Origin: Wohlfahrtiimonas populi
GTDB lineage: Bacteria; Pseudomonadota; Gammaproteobacteria; Cardiobacteriales; Wohlfahrtiimonadaceae
NCBI RefSeq assembly: GCF_002006795.1
Contig: NZ_MVDN01000003.1
Span: 1-49,427, forward strand
Length of the DNA stretch: 49,427 nucleotides
Direction of reading: 5' to 3'
The notes under the pieces are model-generated. The model was not told the origin of the DNA. It made no database searches and was given only the letters and a program-made list of their open reading frames with translations. The position numbers were made by a program, and so were the translations under genes. Below, piece by piece: positions 1-7,305 of this stretch. Positions within the stretch are counted from its first letter, which is position 1. The number at the start of each line of letters is the position of its first letter.

Positions 1-1734
1 CAAGAAGATTTAAATCCAACATTGGCTCAAGATGATCGTGAACTGGATAGGCGAGAACAACTACAACTTAGCCAGGATAAAACCGATGAAATGAATGCTG
101 TGTATGAAAATCGATTGAATGATATTAATCTTGAATTAGAATCCATCACGCATGCTAGACAATCTGCAGGTTATTGGGATCAGTCTGCCGATATTCTCAA
201 CAAAGATATGGCAGCCTTTAATCAACTGACTGCAGAAAAACATGAAATTTATGATGTATTAGATAAATCACTGCAGGAGTAAATTGTATATTTAGAAACT
301 CACCCAGAATTAGGTGTATTTGTATCTAAAGTTTCCGATCAAGATTTATCTCAAATCGATAATTTCTTAGAAAAGATGAATCATAACGTGATACCTGGCA
401 AAGAAGTCACTGATCAGGATATTGAAGATGTTTCACGTTCATTAAAAGAGATTGCTGATCAAGATAAATCCTGGATAGAAAAATCAGATGATACCATTAA
501 AGAAGGGCTTAAAGTTGATAAAGATGACGGCCTTGCCTTAGCAACTGTAAAGCGAACTGGCGCTGTTACTTTGGGTGGCATCACTGGTACAGTAGATTTT
601 GCCACAGATACGCTTGAGGGTTTATATCATTTAGCCGACAACTCAGCGAATTATCTATGGGGTAATGCTGTGGGTGCAGTCGATTTTTTAACAGACCATA
701 CTTTAAGTGATAATTTTGAATATGTTCAAAATATCAATATCCAAACCAATTAAACCCATGATCAAATTGGCAATACTTTAATAACCGGCTATGACATAGG
801 AGTTTCTGGCTTTGCTGAAATGGGTGCTAATTACGTGGGCAATTCATTGAGCGCCATCGGTGAAGGTTGGGAAACTGGTGACGTTGATAAGATCCGCAGC
901 GGTACAAAAGGTGTGATCAATACTGCAACATTTGTTGCCCCTGCAGCTGCAGCAACTAAATTAGGTGCTGTTAATGCATTGAATAAAATTGATCACTACA
1001 TGGATGCTTCTAAAGTTGCTCATACCTTAGATAAAATCGAGGATGTTAGAGTGGTGGATGCTCTTAGCAAAGTGAATACACCACACATAGAAATGCTCTT
1101 GAGTAAATCAGAAGTCCCCACCGAAACATTGGCCCAGCATTTAAGAAATACTGATAACTACTTAGCAAGGCAAGGGAAAGAAAGTCATTTAGCTGAAGAG
1201 TTTTTAGAACATGGCAAATGGCCAGAACATTTACAAATACCTAGAGACCCTGAGTTCCTATTAGAAAATGGTAATATCAATTGGGAAAAATTTGCACCAC
1301 AGAATGGATATACACTAGACATGAATGGGCAAGCAATTAGGGAAACTTTTATTCCACAAAAAGGTGAGATCATTGATCGTTACGGTTCTCCTAATGGTCG
1401 TTATACATCTCCAGTGGAAGATGGTGTGCCATATAGTTATGAAAAACGTTCATTACCTTATGTGGAAGATGCGAATATGTATCATCAATATGAAGTCATT
1501 GGTGATTTTAGTAAATTAGAAGAATATGTGATGAATACTACGAATGCTAATTTACGTGATGATATTTTAAATATTGTACTTGATTATAATGACGGTGATT
1601 TTAGTAAACTTACAGCAAAAAAAGGAATTGCAGCGGAAGCTTTTGGTAAAGGAAATGGTGGTGCTACTCAATATGAATTGCCTTTGAGTATTGAAAACTT
1701 ATTAGATTTAGGGTTGTTAAAAGAAATTAAATAG
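1..1734 (+). pseudogene. 3' part of a polymorphic toxin with TNT-type NAD-glycohydrolase tip, two in-frame stops
   Basis: One reading frame is open from the left edge to 1734 except for TAA codons at 280-282 and 751-753. The segments between are coding-like (for example VYLETHPELGVF after the first stop), so this is one gene, not three. The last ~120 residues match the TNT/DUF4237 toxin domain: IDRYGSPNGRY, then EKRSLPY, YHQYEV, and finally GGATQYELP with a short helical end (LLDLGLLKEI). The family hydrolyses NAD+ in target cells and is usually the C-terminal tip of a secreted contact-dependent or effector protein. The upstream part has glycine/alanine-rich linker segments typical of pre-toxin regions. 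Both stops could be single C-to-T changes of CAA. A putative immunity gene follows 13 bases later. The secretion class cannot be judged because the 5' end lies outside the window. The gene is probably inactive unless the stops are read through or are sequence errors. Confidence 0.8.
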
Positions 1735-1747
1735 AAGGAAAAATACT

Positions 1748-2089
1748 ATGAGTAAATTATTAGATAAGGAAGAATTCTTAAAAATCTTGGAACAAAAAAG
1801 AATGGCTAAACATATTGATGAAAATGAATTCTTGAAAATTATGAGAGAAGAGGAACTACCTTCATGTTCTTGGTATCAAACTAATGGGTTTGAAATGGAT
1901 CAAATTGGAATTATTTTTGAAAATGGAAAGTGGAAAACGTTTGTAACATCTGAAAGATGCGCCATATTAGATTCAAGTGTTTCAGAGTTTGATAATGAAA
2001 GCGATGCTTTAAATAGTTTACTTTTTAGATTACGAGCAAGAAAACGAATAATTGAAAAAAATAAAACACAAGGAATTACTATTAAATGA
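1748..2089 (+). CDS. Putative immunity protein for the TNT-type toxin
   Basis: A 113-aa acidic cytoplasmic protein with no signal peptide or membrane segment. It starts 13 bases after the toxin stop with AGAAGGAA as ribosome binding site. Its core (SWYQTNGFEMDQIGIIFENG, then KWKTFVTSER and DNESDALNSLLFRLR) is shared with the two neighbouring small genes, so the three are paralogues. The N-terminus carries an extra near-repeat (EEFLKIL / NEFLKIM) absent from the others. Position directly behind a toxin tip is the classic place of the cognate immunity gene, whose product would bind and block the toxin in the producer cell. The role is inferred from position and paralogy; I cannot name the immunity family with confidence. 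Its last four bases overlap the next start (ATGA). Confidence 0.7.
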   Translation: MSKLLDKEEFLKILEQKRMAKHIDENEFLKIMREEELPSCSWYQTNGFEMDQIGIIFENGKWKTFVTSERCAILDSSVSEFDNESDALNSLLFRLRARKRIIEKNKTQGITIK

Positions 2090-2342
2090 CAAGAGAAGAA
2101 GCAAAGCAAATTATTGATTCTGAGAATCTTAGTTTTTATAACTGGTTTGAGCTTAGAGATGCACACTATGATGAAGTTGGAATTATTGTGAATGATAATA
2201 AGTGGGAAGTATATTCTAGTGATGAACGAGGATATATTGTCACAAAAAAATATTTGAGTGTGAATCTGATGCATTAGATAATTTTATAAAAAGATTAAGA
2301 TCAAACAATAATTATTTAAAAGGAAAATACGTTATTCGATAA
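2086..2342 (+). pseudogene. Second immunity paralogue, frame broken at an A7 run
   Basis: The zero frame from ATG 2086 gives 63 aa (FYNWFELRDAHYDEVGIIV..., then SSDERG) and stops at 2275-2277. The conserved C-terminus is intact in the -1 frame: it runs through ECESDALDNFIKRLRS to a TAA at 2340-2342. The change of frame falls at seven A residues (2244-2250), phased as A AAA AAA. The frame-restored product would be about 84 aa, like the third paralogue (80 aa), but the joined region is about two residues shorter than the paralogues. A small deletion is therefore the simplest explanation. It overlaps the preceding gene by ATGA and was probably translationally coupled to it. Programmed -1 frameshifting is possible but unproven. 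Confidence 0.7.
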
Positions 2343-2468
2343 ATTAAAACCTCACAAGGTATTTTCTAAGAAGCTTTTGGCAAAGGCAATGGTGGTGCAA
2401 TACAGTATGAGTTTTCCCTTTCAGTACAGCAATTAATTGATTTAGGGCTTTTACGAGAGATACCTTAA
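2343..2468 (+). pseudogene. Remnant of a second TNT toxin C-terminus
   Basis: The frame beginning near 2343 reads SQGIF, a TAA stop, then EAFGKGNGGAIQYEF and SVQQLIDLGLLREIP before TAA at 2466-2468. This is a close copy of the end of the intact-looking tip at 1619-1734 (KGIAAEAFGKGNGGATQYELP...LLDLGLLKEI). No start codon or upstream toxin sequence precedes it. It is the relic of a displaced toxin tip, left between immunity genes by replacement of the 3' end of the toxin gene. It is noncoding today. Confidence 0.8.
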
Positions 2469-2481
2469 GGGAGAGTAAAAA

Positions 2482-2724
2482 ATGACAAAAGAAGAAGCTT
2501 TAAAAATTATTAAAGAAAAAAACTTAAATTTTTATAACTTTTTCCAGTTAGAAGCGTTGAAAGCTGATGAGGTTTGTATAGGAAAAGAAAATAGCAAATG
2601 GATTGTTTTTTTAACTACAGAACGAGCTGGTAAATTTGATCCATCTATTGCTATATATGATAATGAAAATAATGCTTTTGAAGATTTTATTAAAAGACTC
2701 AGATCATTTAATGAAAATTATTGA
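2482..2724 (+). CDS. Third putative TNT-immunity paralogue
   Basis: An 80-aa cytoplasmic protein with a good ribosome binding site (GGGAGAG, 7 bases before ATG). It starts MTKEEALKIIKEKNLNFYN and continues with ADEVCIGKENSKWIVF and NAFEDFIKRLRSFNENY. It matches the frame-restored gene at 2086-2342 along its whole length. It follows the remnant toxin tip, which was probably its original partner. It may still protect against siblings carrying that older tip, as orphan immunity genes do in other polymorphic toxin loci. Function is inferred from context. Confidence 0.7.
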   Translation: MTKEEALKIIKEKNLNFYNFFQLEALKADEVCIGKENSKWIVFLTTERAGKFDPSIAIYDNENNAFEDFIKRLRSFNENY

Positions 2725-2731
2725 TCTCTGT

Positions 2732-2944
2732 CTAACAGAAAAAATTTACCAGTTGTTCGGCAACAAATATCACATTATTTAGTGTTTGCATTACTAGTGC
2801 TTGGGGTGGAAAACTATCAACAATGAACTTAGAACCTTCCTCGGAGAACCATTTACAGAGAATGCTTTCACGTTCAACTTCTATTACTGCCATTTCAGGT
2901 CCACCAGACGCTAATGTAACAATCATACCTATAGAGAATGTCAT
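2732..2944 (-). CDS. YodC/DUF2158-family small protein
   Basis: A 70-aa protein with the DUF2158 pattern: a hydrophobic start (FSIGMIVTLASGGPEMAV), then a C-x-W core (ILCKWFSEEG) and a SFPPQALV segment near residues 45-52. The family is small, probably SH3-like and of unknown function; many members sit in accessory DNA. AAAAGGA lies about 8 bases before the start codon. It is divergent from the gene at 3037, and the intervening DNA holds a perfect 14-bp inverted repeat. The extra C-terminal residues (about 53-70) extend beyond the usual family core. Confidence 0.65.
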   Translation of the reverse strand: MTFSIGMIVTLASGGPEMAVIEVERESILCKWFSEEGSKFIVDSFPPQALVMQTLNNVIFVAEQLVNFFC

Positions 2945-2956
2945 AACAAATATCCT

Positions 2957-3003
2957 TTTGAATTGTAAAAGATAATAATGGCATTTATTTTTTACAATTC
3001 AAA
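2957..3003. repeat. Perfect 14-bp inverted repeat between divergent genes
   Basis: The arm TTTGAATTGTAAAA at 2957-2970 is mirrored exactly by TTTTACAATTCAAA at 2990-3003, with a 19-bp spacer. Arm centres are 33 bp apart, about three helical turns. The left arm almost touches the ribosome binding site of the minus-strand gene at 2944, and the right arm lies in the upstream region of the plus-strand gene at 3037. It could be a two-site operator for both genes or a hairpin in either transcript. Confidence 0.6.
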
Positions 3004-3036
3004 CTCCTGTGAATCTTATCTAAAACAGAGGTCTTT

Positions 3037-3252
3037 ATGAGATTATTAGAACATGAGAAACAACACTTAGAACTTCTTGAAAATTTAATAAATGAGGCAG
3101 AAAAATATGAGGATAAAATAGCTATCCTCGAAAAAAAACAAAATTTCATTATCAGTTTAATGGAGCTGGAAAAACATAAAGATAAATACAGTCTTGATAA
3201 TAAAATTCAGGATGATAGTTACTTTATAGAAAAAGGTCGTCATCAAGAATAA
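3037..3252 (+). CDS. Small coiled-coil hypothetical protein
   Basis: A 71-aa charged protein (MRLLEHEKQHLELLENLINEA...) with heptad-like leucine/isoleucine spacing over residues 1-50 and no cysteine, signal peptide or membrane segment. It is predicted to be one long helix or a coiled coil. CAGAGG precedes ATG by about 7 bases. It is divergent from the DUF2158 gene and shares its upstream inverted repeat, which suggests shared control. No family recognised. Its end at 3252 is followed by another inverted repeat (arms 3273-3283 and 3308-3318) and a terminator. Confidence 0.55.
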   Translation: MRLLEHEKQHLELLENLINEAEKYEDKIAILEKKQNFIISLMELEKHKDKYSLDNKIQDDSYFIEKGRHQE

Positions 3253-3384
3253 TATCTTTATTTTTTTTGGTAACTAGATAAAACGGAAATTATTGCACGC
3301 TAAGGCATTTTATCTAGTCCAATAAGGGGGAGGATTTACGAGGCATTTCTAATTTTACCTTTAGAAAATCACTCGTATTTTACA

Positions 3385-3411
3385 AAACCAGCTTTTTTAG
3401 GCTGGTTTTTT
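3385..3411 (+). terminator. Rho-independent terminator
   Basis: The 8-bp stem AAACCAGC / GCTGGTTT (arms 3385-3392 and 3401-3408) encloses an 8-nt T-rich loop and is followed by a T run to 3411. It ends transcription from the 3037 gene or from an RNA starting in the intergenic region. Confidence 0.75.
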
Positions 3412-3552
3412 GTTAATTGATCATCACCAAATTTTGAGAATATTGAAAAAATATGAAGAATTAAAATGTTATTAATTTACATTTAATGCAATTTTGTTTC
3501 GTTTAAAGTGATCGAAAAATTTATGTAGTTTTCATTATTTTGAGTTTTTTTA

Positions 3553-3575
3553 TATTTTTCACATCGTGAAAAATA
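3553..3575. promoter_or_regulatory. Palindrome upstream of pyc, candidate operator
   Basis: Two perfect 10-bp arms (TATTTTTCAC and GTGAAAAATA) around ATC. It lies about 190 bp before the pyc start in AT-rich DNA without a T run after it, so an operator is more likely than a terminator. The cognate regulator is unknown. Confidence 0.4.
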
Positions 3576-3699
3576 ATATATCTAATTGATATTAAATGTA
3601 GTATATGATTTGTTTTTCGCTACATCAAAGCTACTTTTTGACTGTTCCATAAAAATGATCTAATCGGTCAAACCTTCAGAGGGAGGATTGAATCTTTTA

Positions 3700-3786
3700 A
3701 TGAAGTCCATTATAAAAGTACGGCAGGCAGTTTTAAAGCTAATCACTTTTCTAAGGATAGATTATGAATATTCAAGCAGCATCTGA
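3700..3786 (+). CDS. Possible leader ORF overlapping the pyc start
   Basis: An ATG at 3700 opens 28 codons (MKSIIKVRQAVLKLIT...) ending at TGA 3784-3786, 20 bases inside pyc in another frame. A strong GGGAGGA lies upstream at 3681-3687, 12 bases before this ATG, and is otherwise unexplained because pyc has its own AAGGAT at about 3754. It may couple translation to pyc or be chance. Weak evidence. Confidence 0.25.
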   Translation: MKSIIKVRQAVLKLITFLRIDYEYSSSI

Positions 3787-6700
3787 GTTACAACAAGATC
3801 GTAAGATCAAAAAATTATTGATCGCTAACCGATCAGAAATTGCAATTCGTATTATGCGTGCAGCATCTGAGTTGGGTATTAATACCATAGCAATTTATTC
3901 TGAACAGGATATTAAAGCTGTTCACCGTTATAAAGCAGATGAAAGTTATTTGGTGGGTTTAGGCAAGCCACCGTTGGCAGCATATTTGGATATTCAAGAC
4001 ATTATCCGTATTGCTAAAGAATCTGGTGCAGATGCCATTCATCCTGGATATGGCTTCTTAGCTGAAAATCCAGAATTGGCGAAAGCATGTAAAGAAAATG
4101 GCATCATTTTTGTTGGTCCAGATCAACGCATTCTAGAATTATTGGGCAATAAAGTTTCAGCACGTAATTTGGCTGTGTCAGCAGGTGTGCCTGTAATGCC
4201 AGCATCTAAGCCATTGCCTTATGATGATGAAGAAATTTTGAAAATTGCTGAAGAGATCGGCTATCCAGTAATGTTAAAAGCAAGCTGGGGTGGTGGTGGT
4301 CGTGGTATGCGTGTTGTGGAAGGTGCTAATAAGCTACTAGAAGCAATTGAAGTGGCACGCCGTGAAGCAAAAGCTGCTTTTGGCAATGATGAAGTTTATT
4401 TAGAAAAATTAGTTGTGCGTGCTCGTCACGTTGAAGTCCAAATCTTAGGTGATCAGGCAGGTAATATTGTTCATTTGTTTGAACGTGACTGTACTGTACA
4501 ACGTCGCCACCAAAAAGTTGTGGAACGTGCACCTGCACCATATTTAGATGACAAACTACGTGCAGAAGTTTGTGGTTATGCTGTTCAAATTGGTAAAACA
4601 GCTAAATATGAGAATGCAGGTACTGTTGAATTCTTAATGGATGCGGATACTCAGAAATTCTACTTTATTGAAGTGAATCCTCGTATTCAGGTTGAGCATA
4701 CTGTTACAGAAGCTATCACTGGTATTGATATCGTGAAAGCACAAATCGGCATTGCTGAAGGTTTAAGTATTGGTGCAAAACAATTAGAAGTACCAACGCA
4801 AGATAAGATCGAAATGAATGGTGCGGCATTGCAATGTCGTATTACAACTGAAGATCCTGCGAATGGTTTCGTGCCTGATCACGGTACAATCAATGCTTAT
4901 CGTTCACCAGCAGGCTTTGGTATTCGTTTAGATGGCGGCACAGCTTATGCAGGTGCTGTAATTACACCTTACTATGATTCATTACTAGTTAAAGTCACAA
5001 CTTGGGGCAGAAATAGTGCAGAAGCGATTTATCGTATGGATCGTGCTTTACGTGAATTCCGTGTACGTGGTTTAGCAACCAACTTATTATTTGTTGAAAA
5101 CGTGATTAATCATCCATCTTTCATTAAAGGTGAATGTATTACACGTTTCATTGATGAAACACCTTCATTATTCCAATTCCCAGTTCGTCGTGACCGTGCA
5201 AGTTATTTGTTGAAATACTTGTCTGAAGTTCAAGTGAATGGCAATCCTGAAGTGGAAGGCCGTGAAATTCCTAAACATTTTGCAACACCAGTTTTACCTA
5301 ATGTTAAACCTCGTGCTGAGGATAAAAATGTTAAAGGCACAAAAATTATCTTAGATGAATTGGGTGCGAAAGGCTTCAGTGATTGGATGCTTAAACAAAA
5401 AGAAGTTTTAATCACTGATACAACTATGCGTGATGCGCATCAGTCACTGTTTGCAACGCGTGTTCGTAGTCATGATTTATTGAAAATTGCACCCGCTTAT
5501 CAAGAATTATTGCCTCAAATGTTTTCTATGGAATGTTGGGGTGGCGCAACATTTGACGTTGCAATGCGTTTCTTGAATGAAGATCCATGGGAGCGTTTGG
5601 AAAAATTGCGTGAAGCAATGCCAAATATCTTATTACAAATGTTGATTCGCGGTGTGAATGGAGTGGGTTATACAAGCTATCCAAACAATGCGATCAAGTT
5701 CTTTGTAGAACAAGCAGCGAAAAAAGGTATCGACTTATTCCGTGTATTTGACTCATTGAATATTATTGATAATATGCGTTACTGCATGGATTCAGTGATT
5801 GATACAGGTAAATTATGTGAAGCGGCGATTTGTTATACATCAGATATTCATGATGTAGCGCGTCCTAAATATCAATTGGATTACTACGTTAAATTGGCGA
5901 AAGAGCTAGAAAAAGCTGGTGCGCATATCATTGCAATTAAAGATATGGCTGGCTTATGCCGCCCATTGGCAGCAAAAGAATTAGTGACTGCGTTGAAAAA
6001 TGAAGTGGGTTTACCTGTGCATTTCCATACGCATGATACTTCTGGTATTTCTGGTGCAAGCGTATTGGCGGCGATTGAAGCTGGCGTAGATGCTGTTGAT
6101 GTTGCGATGGATAGTTTCTCAGGCTTAACAAGTCAACCACCAATGGGCTCAATCTTACGTGCTTTAGAGCATACAGATCGTGATCCAAAAATGAATTATG
6201 ATGCAATCACGCAGATTTCTACATACTTTGAAGGTGTTCGCTCACTGTATGCACCATTTGAATCTGGTGTTCGTTCAGGTACTTCGGATGTTTATCGCCA
6301 TGAAATGCCAGGTGGACAATATACAAATTTGAAGGAACAAGCGCGTAGCATTGGTTTGGAATCTCGTTGGGATGAAGTTGCAAGAGCATATTCTGATGTG
6401 AATACGCTATTTGGTGATATTGTTAAAGTAACGCCGAGCTCTAAAGTTGTGGGTGATATGGCATTGATGATGGTGACGCAAAACCTAACAGCAGAAGATG
6501 TTAAAAATCCTGAGCGTGAAATTGCATTCCCTGCATCAGTTGTCGGTTTATTCAATGGTGAATTGGGTATTCCAAATGGTGGATTACCAGCAGATTTAAC
6601 TAAGAAAATCTTACAAGGCAAAAAACCAGAAGTTGTGAATGCAGGTAGCCAATTGCCAGAAATTAATTTTGATGCACTGCGTTTCGAATTGAGCAATAAG

Positions 6701-7246
6701 TTTAAATATGATGTATCTGATACAGATTTAGCATCTTATGTAATGTATCCGAAAGTATTCAGTGATTTCGTGAAATTCCGCTATGAATATGGTGATGTTT
6801 CTATCATTCCAACGAAGAACTATTTCTATCCAATGACAGAAGATGAAGTGTTCTCTGTACAGTTAGAAAAAGGTAAAGACTTGTTAATCAGCATGTTGGT
6901 TGTTTCTGAGCCTGATACAAAAGGCGAATGCCAAGTATTCTATGAATTGAATGGTGAACAGCGTATTTTCAAAACTTTGAAGAAAGGTTTAGAAGGCATT
7001 GGCGCTAAACGTGTGAAAGCGGATGCAGGCAATAAGAACCAAGTGGGCGCACCAATGCCAGGAATGATCGGCTTAATGCGTGTGAAAGTTGGCGATAATG
7101 TAAAAGAAGGTGATGCATTACTAACAATGGAAGCAATGAAAATGGAAACAATCCTACGTTCAGAGAAAATTGGCGTGGTGAAAAATGTCTATGTTCAAGC
7201 AGGTGATACAGTAGATGCAGGTGATTTACTAATTGTGATTGAATAA
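3764..7246 (+). CDS. pyc: Pyruvate carboxylase, single chain
   Basis: A 1160-aa protein, the full length of single-chain pyruvate carboxylase (pyruvate + HCO3- + ATP to oxaloacetate; anaplerosis and gluconeogenesis, cytoplasm). Biotin carboxylase domain at about 15-470 with the glycine-rich ATP loop (GGGGRGMRVV) and EVNPRIQVEH. Carboxyltransferase domain from about 545 with DTTMRDAHQS at D552 and the metal-binding HFHTHDT. PYC/OADA domain at about 850-1040. Biotinyl domain at the C-terminus with MEAMKMET; K1126 is the biotinylated lysine. ATG 3764 is preceded by CTAAGGATAG. The gene stands alone, with a bidirectional terminator directly after it. A one-chain enzyme is not the usual gammaproteobacterial solution (many use PEP carboxylase or two-subunit forms), which is useful for placing the organism. 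Confidence 0.97.
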   Translation: MNIQAASELQQDRKIKKLLIANRSEIAIRIMRAASELGINTIAIYSEQDIKAVHRYKADESYLVGLGKPPLAAYLDIQDIIRIAKESGADAIHPGYGFLAENPELAKACKENGIIFVGPDQRILELLGNKVSARNLAVSAGVPVMPASKPLPYDDEEILKIAEEIGYPVMLKASWGGGGRGMRVVEGANKLLEAIEVARREAKAAFGNDEVYLEKLVVRARHVEVQILGDQAGNIVHLFERDCTVQRRHQKVVERAPAPYLDDKLRAEVCGYAVQIGKTAKYENAGTVEFLMDADTQKFYFIEVNPRIQVEHTVTEAITGIDIVKAQIGIAEGLSIGAKQLEVPTQDKIEMNGAALQCRITTEDPANGFVPDHGTINAYRSPAGFGIRLDGGTAYAGAVITPYYDSLLVKVTTWGRNSAEAIYRMDRALREFRVRGLATNLLFVENVINHPSFIKGECITRFIDETPSLFQFPVRRDRASYLLKYLSEVQVNGNPEVEGREIPKHFATPVLPNVKPRAEDKNVKGTKIILDELGAKGFSDWMLKQKEVLITDTTMRDAHQSLFATRVRSHDLLKIAPAYQELLPQMFSMECWGGATFDVAMRFLNEDPWERLEKLREAMPNILLQMLIRGVNGVGYTSYPNNAIKFFVEQAAKKGIDLFRVFDSLNIIDNMRYCMDSVIDTGKLCEAAICYTSDIHDVARPKYQLDYYVKLAKELEKAGAHIIAIKDMAGLCRPLAAKELVTALKNEVGLPVHFHTHDTSGISGASVLAAIEAGVDAVDVAMDSFSGLTSQPPMGSILRALEHTDRDPKMNYDAITQISTYFEGVRSLYAPFESGVRSGTSDVYRHEMPGGQYTNLKEQARSIGLESRWDEVARAYSDVNTLFGDIVKVTPSSKVVGDMALMMVTQNLTAEDVKNPEREIAFPASVVGLFNGELGIPNGGLPADLTKKILQGKKPEVVNAGSQLPEINFDALRFELSNKFKYDVSDTDLASYVMYPKVFSDFVKFRYEYGDVSIIPTKNYFYPMTEDEVFSVQLEKGKDLLISMLVVSEPDTKGECQVFYELNGEQRIFKTLKKGLEGIGAKRVKADAGNKNQVGAPMPGMIGLMRVKVGDNVKEGDALLTMEAMKMETILRSEKIGVVKNVYVQAGDTVDAGDLLIVIE

Positions 7247-7274
7247 CCATTCACTCGAATTGAATCTTAATTTG

Positions 7275-7305
7275 AAAGCCACTAATTTTACTCAGTGGCT
7301 TTTTA
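7275..7305. terminator. Bidirectional terminator between pyc and the efflux gene
   Basis: The 9-bp stem AAAGCCACT / AGTGGCTTT (arms 7275-7283 and 7294-7302) is followed by T-rich DNA on the plus strand. The minus-strand CDS ends within it (stop 7303-7305), so it can serve both convergent genes. Confidence 0.85.

Larger units (their letters stand above)
3253..3763. other. Intergenic region before pyc with several palindromes
   Basis: About 510 bases. It contains an 11-bp perfect inverted repeat (ACTAGATAAAA at 3273-3283, mirrored at 3308-3318), a Rho-independent terminator, a 10-bp palindrome at 3553-3575, a possible -35 (TTGACT at 3638-3643) and a strong unassigned Shine-Dalgarno sequence at 3681-3686. 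No tRNA and no long ORF were seen on either strand. Confidence 0.6.

Noticed and set aside
1..1734. Stop-codon reassignment (TAA as sense) to explain the toxin gene
   Set aside because: Many intact genes in the window end with TAA at the expected family length, including rpoD, dnaG, actP and anmK.
3273..3411. Small RNA between the coiled-coil gene and pyc
   Set aside because: Inverted repeat and terminator are present, but I found no convincing promoter, so the hairpins are better explained as transcript ends.
5230..7250. Several minus-strand ORFs of 60-134 codons inside pyc
   Set aside because: They follow the codon structure of pyc in antisense, have no ribosome binding sites and are low-complexity.
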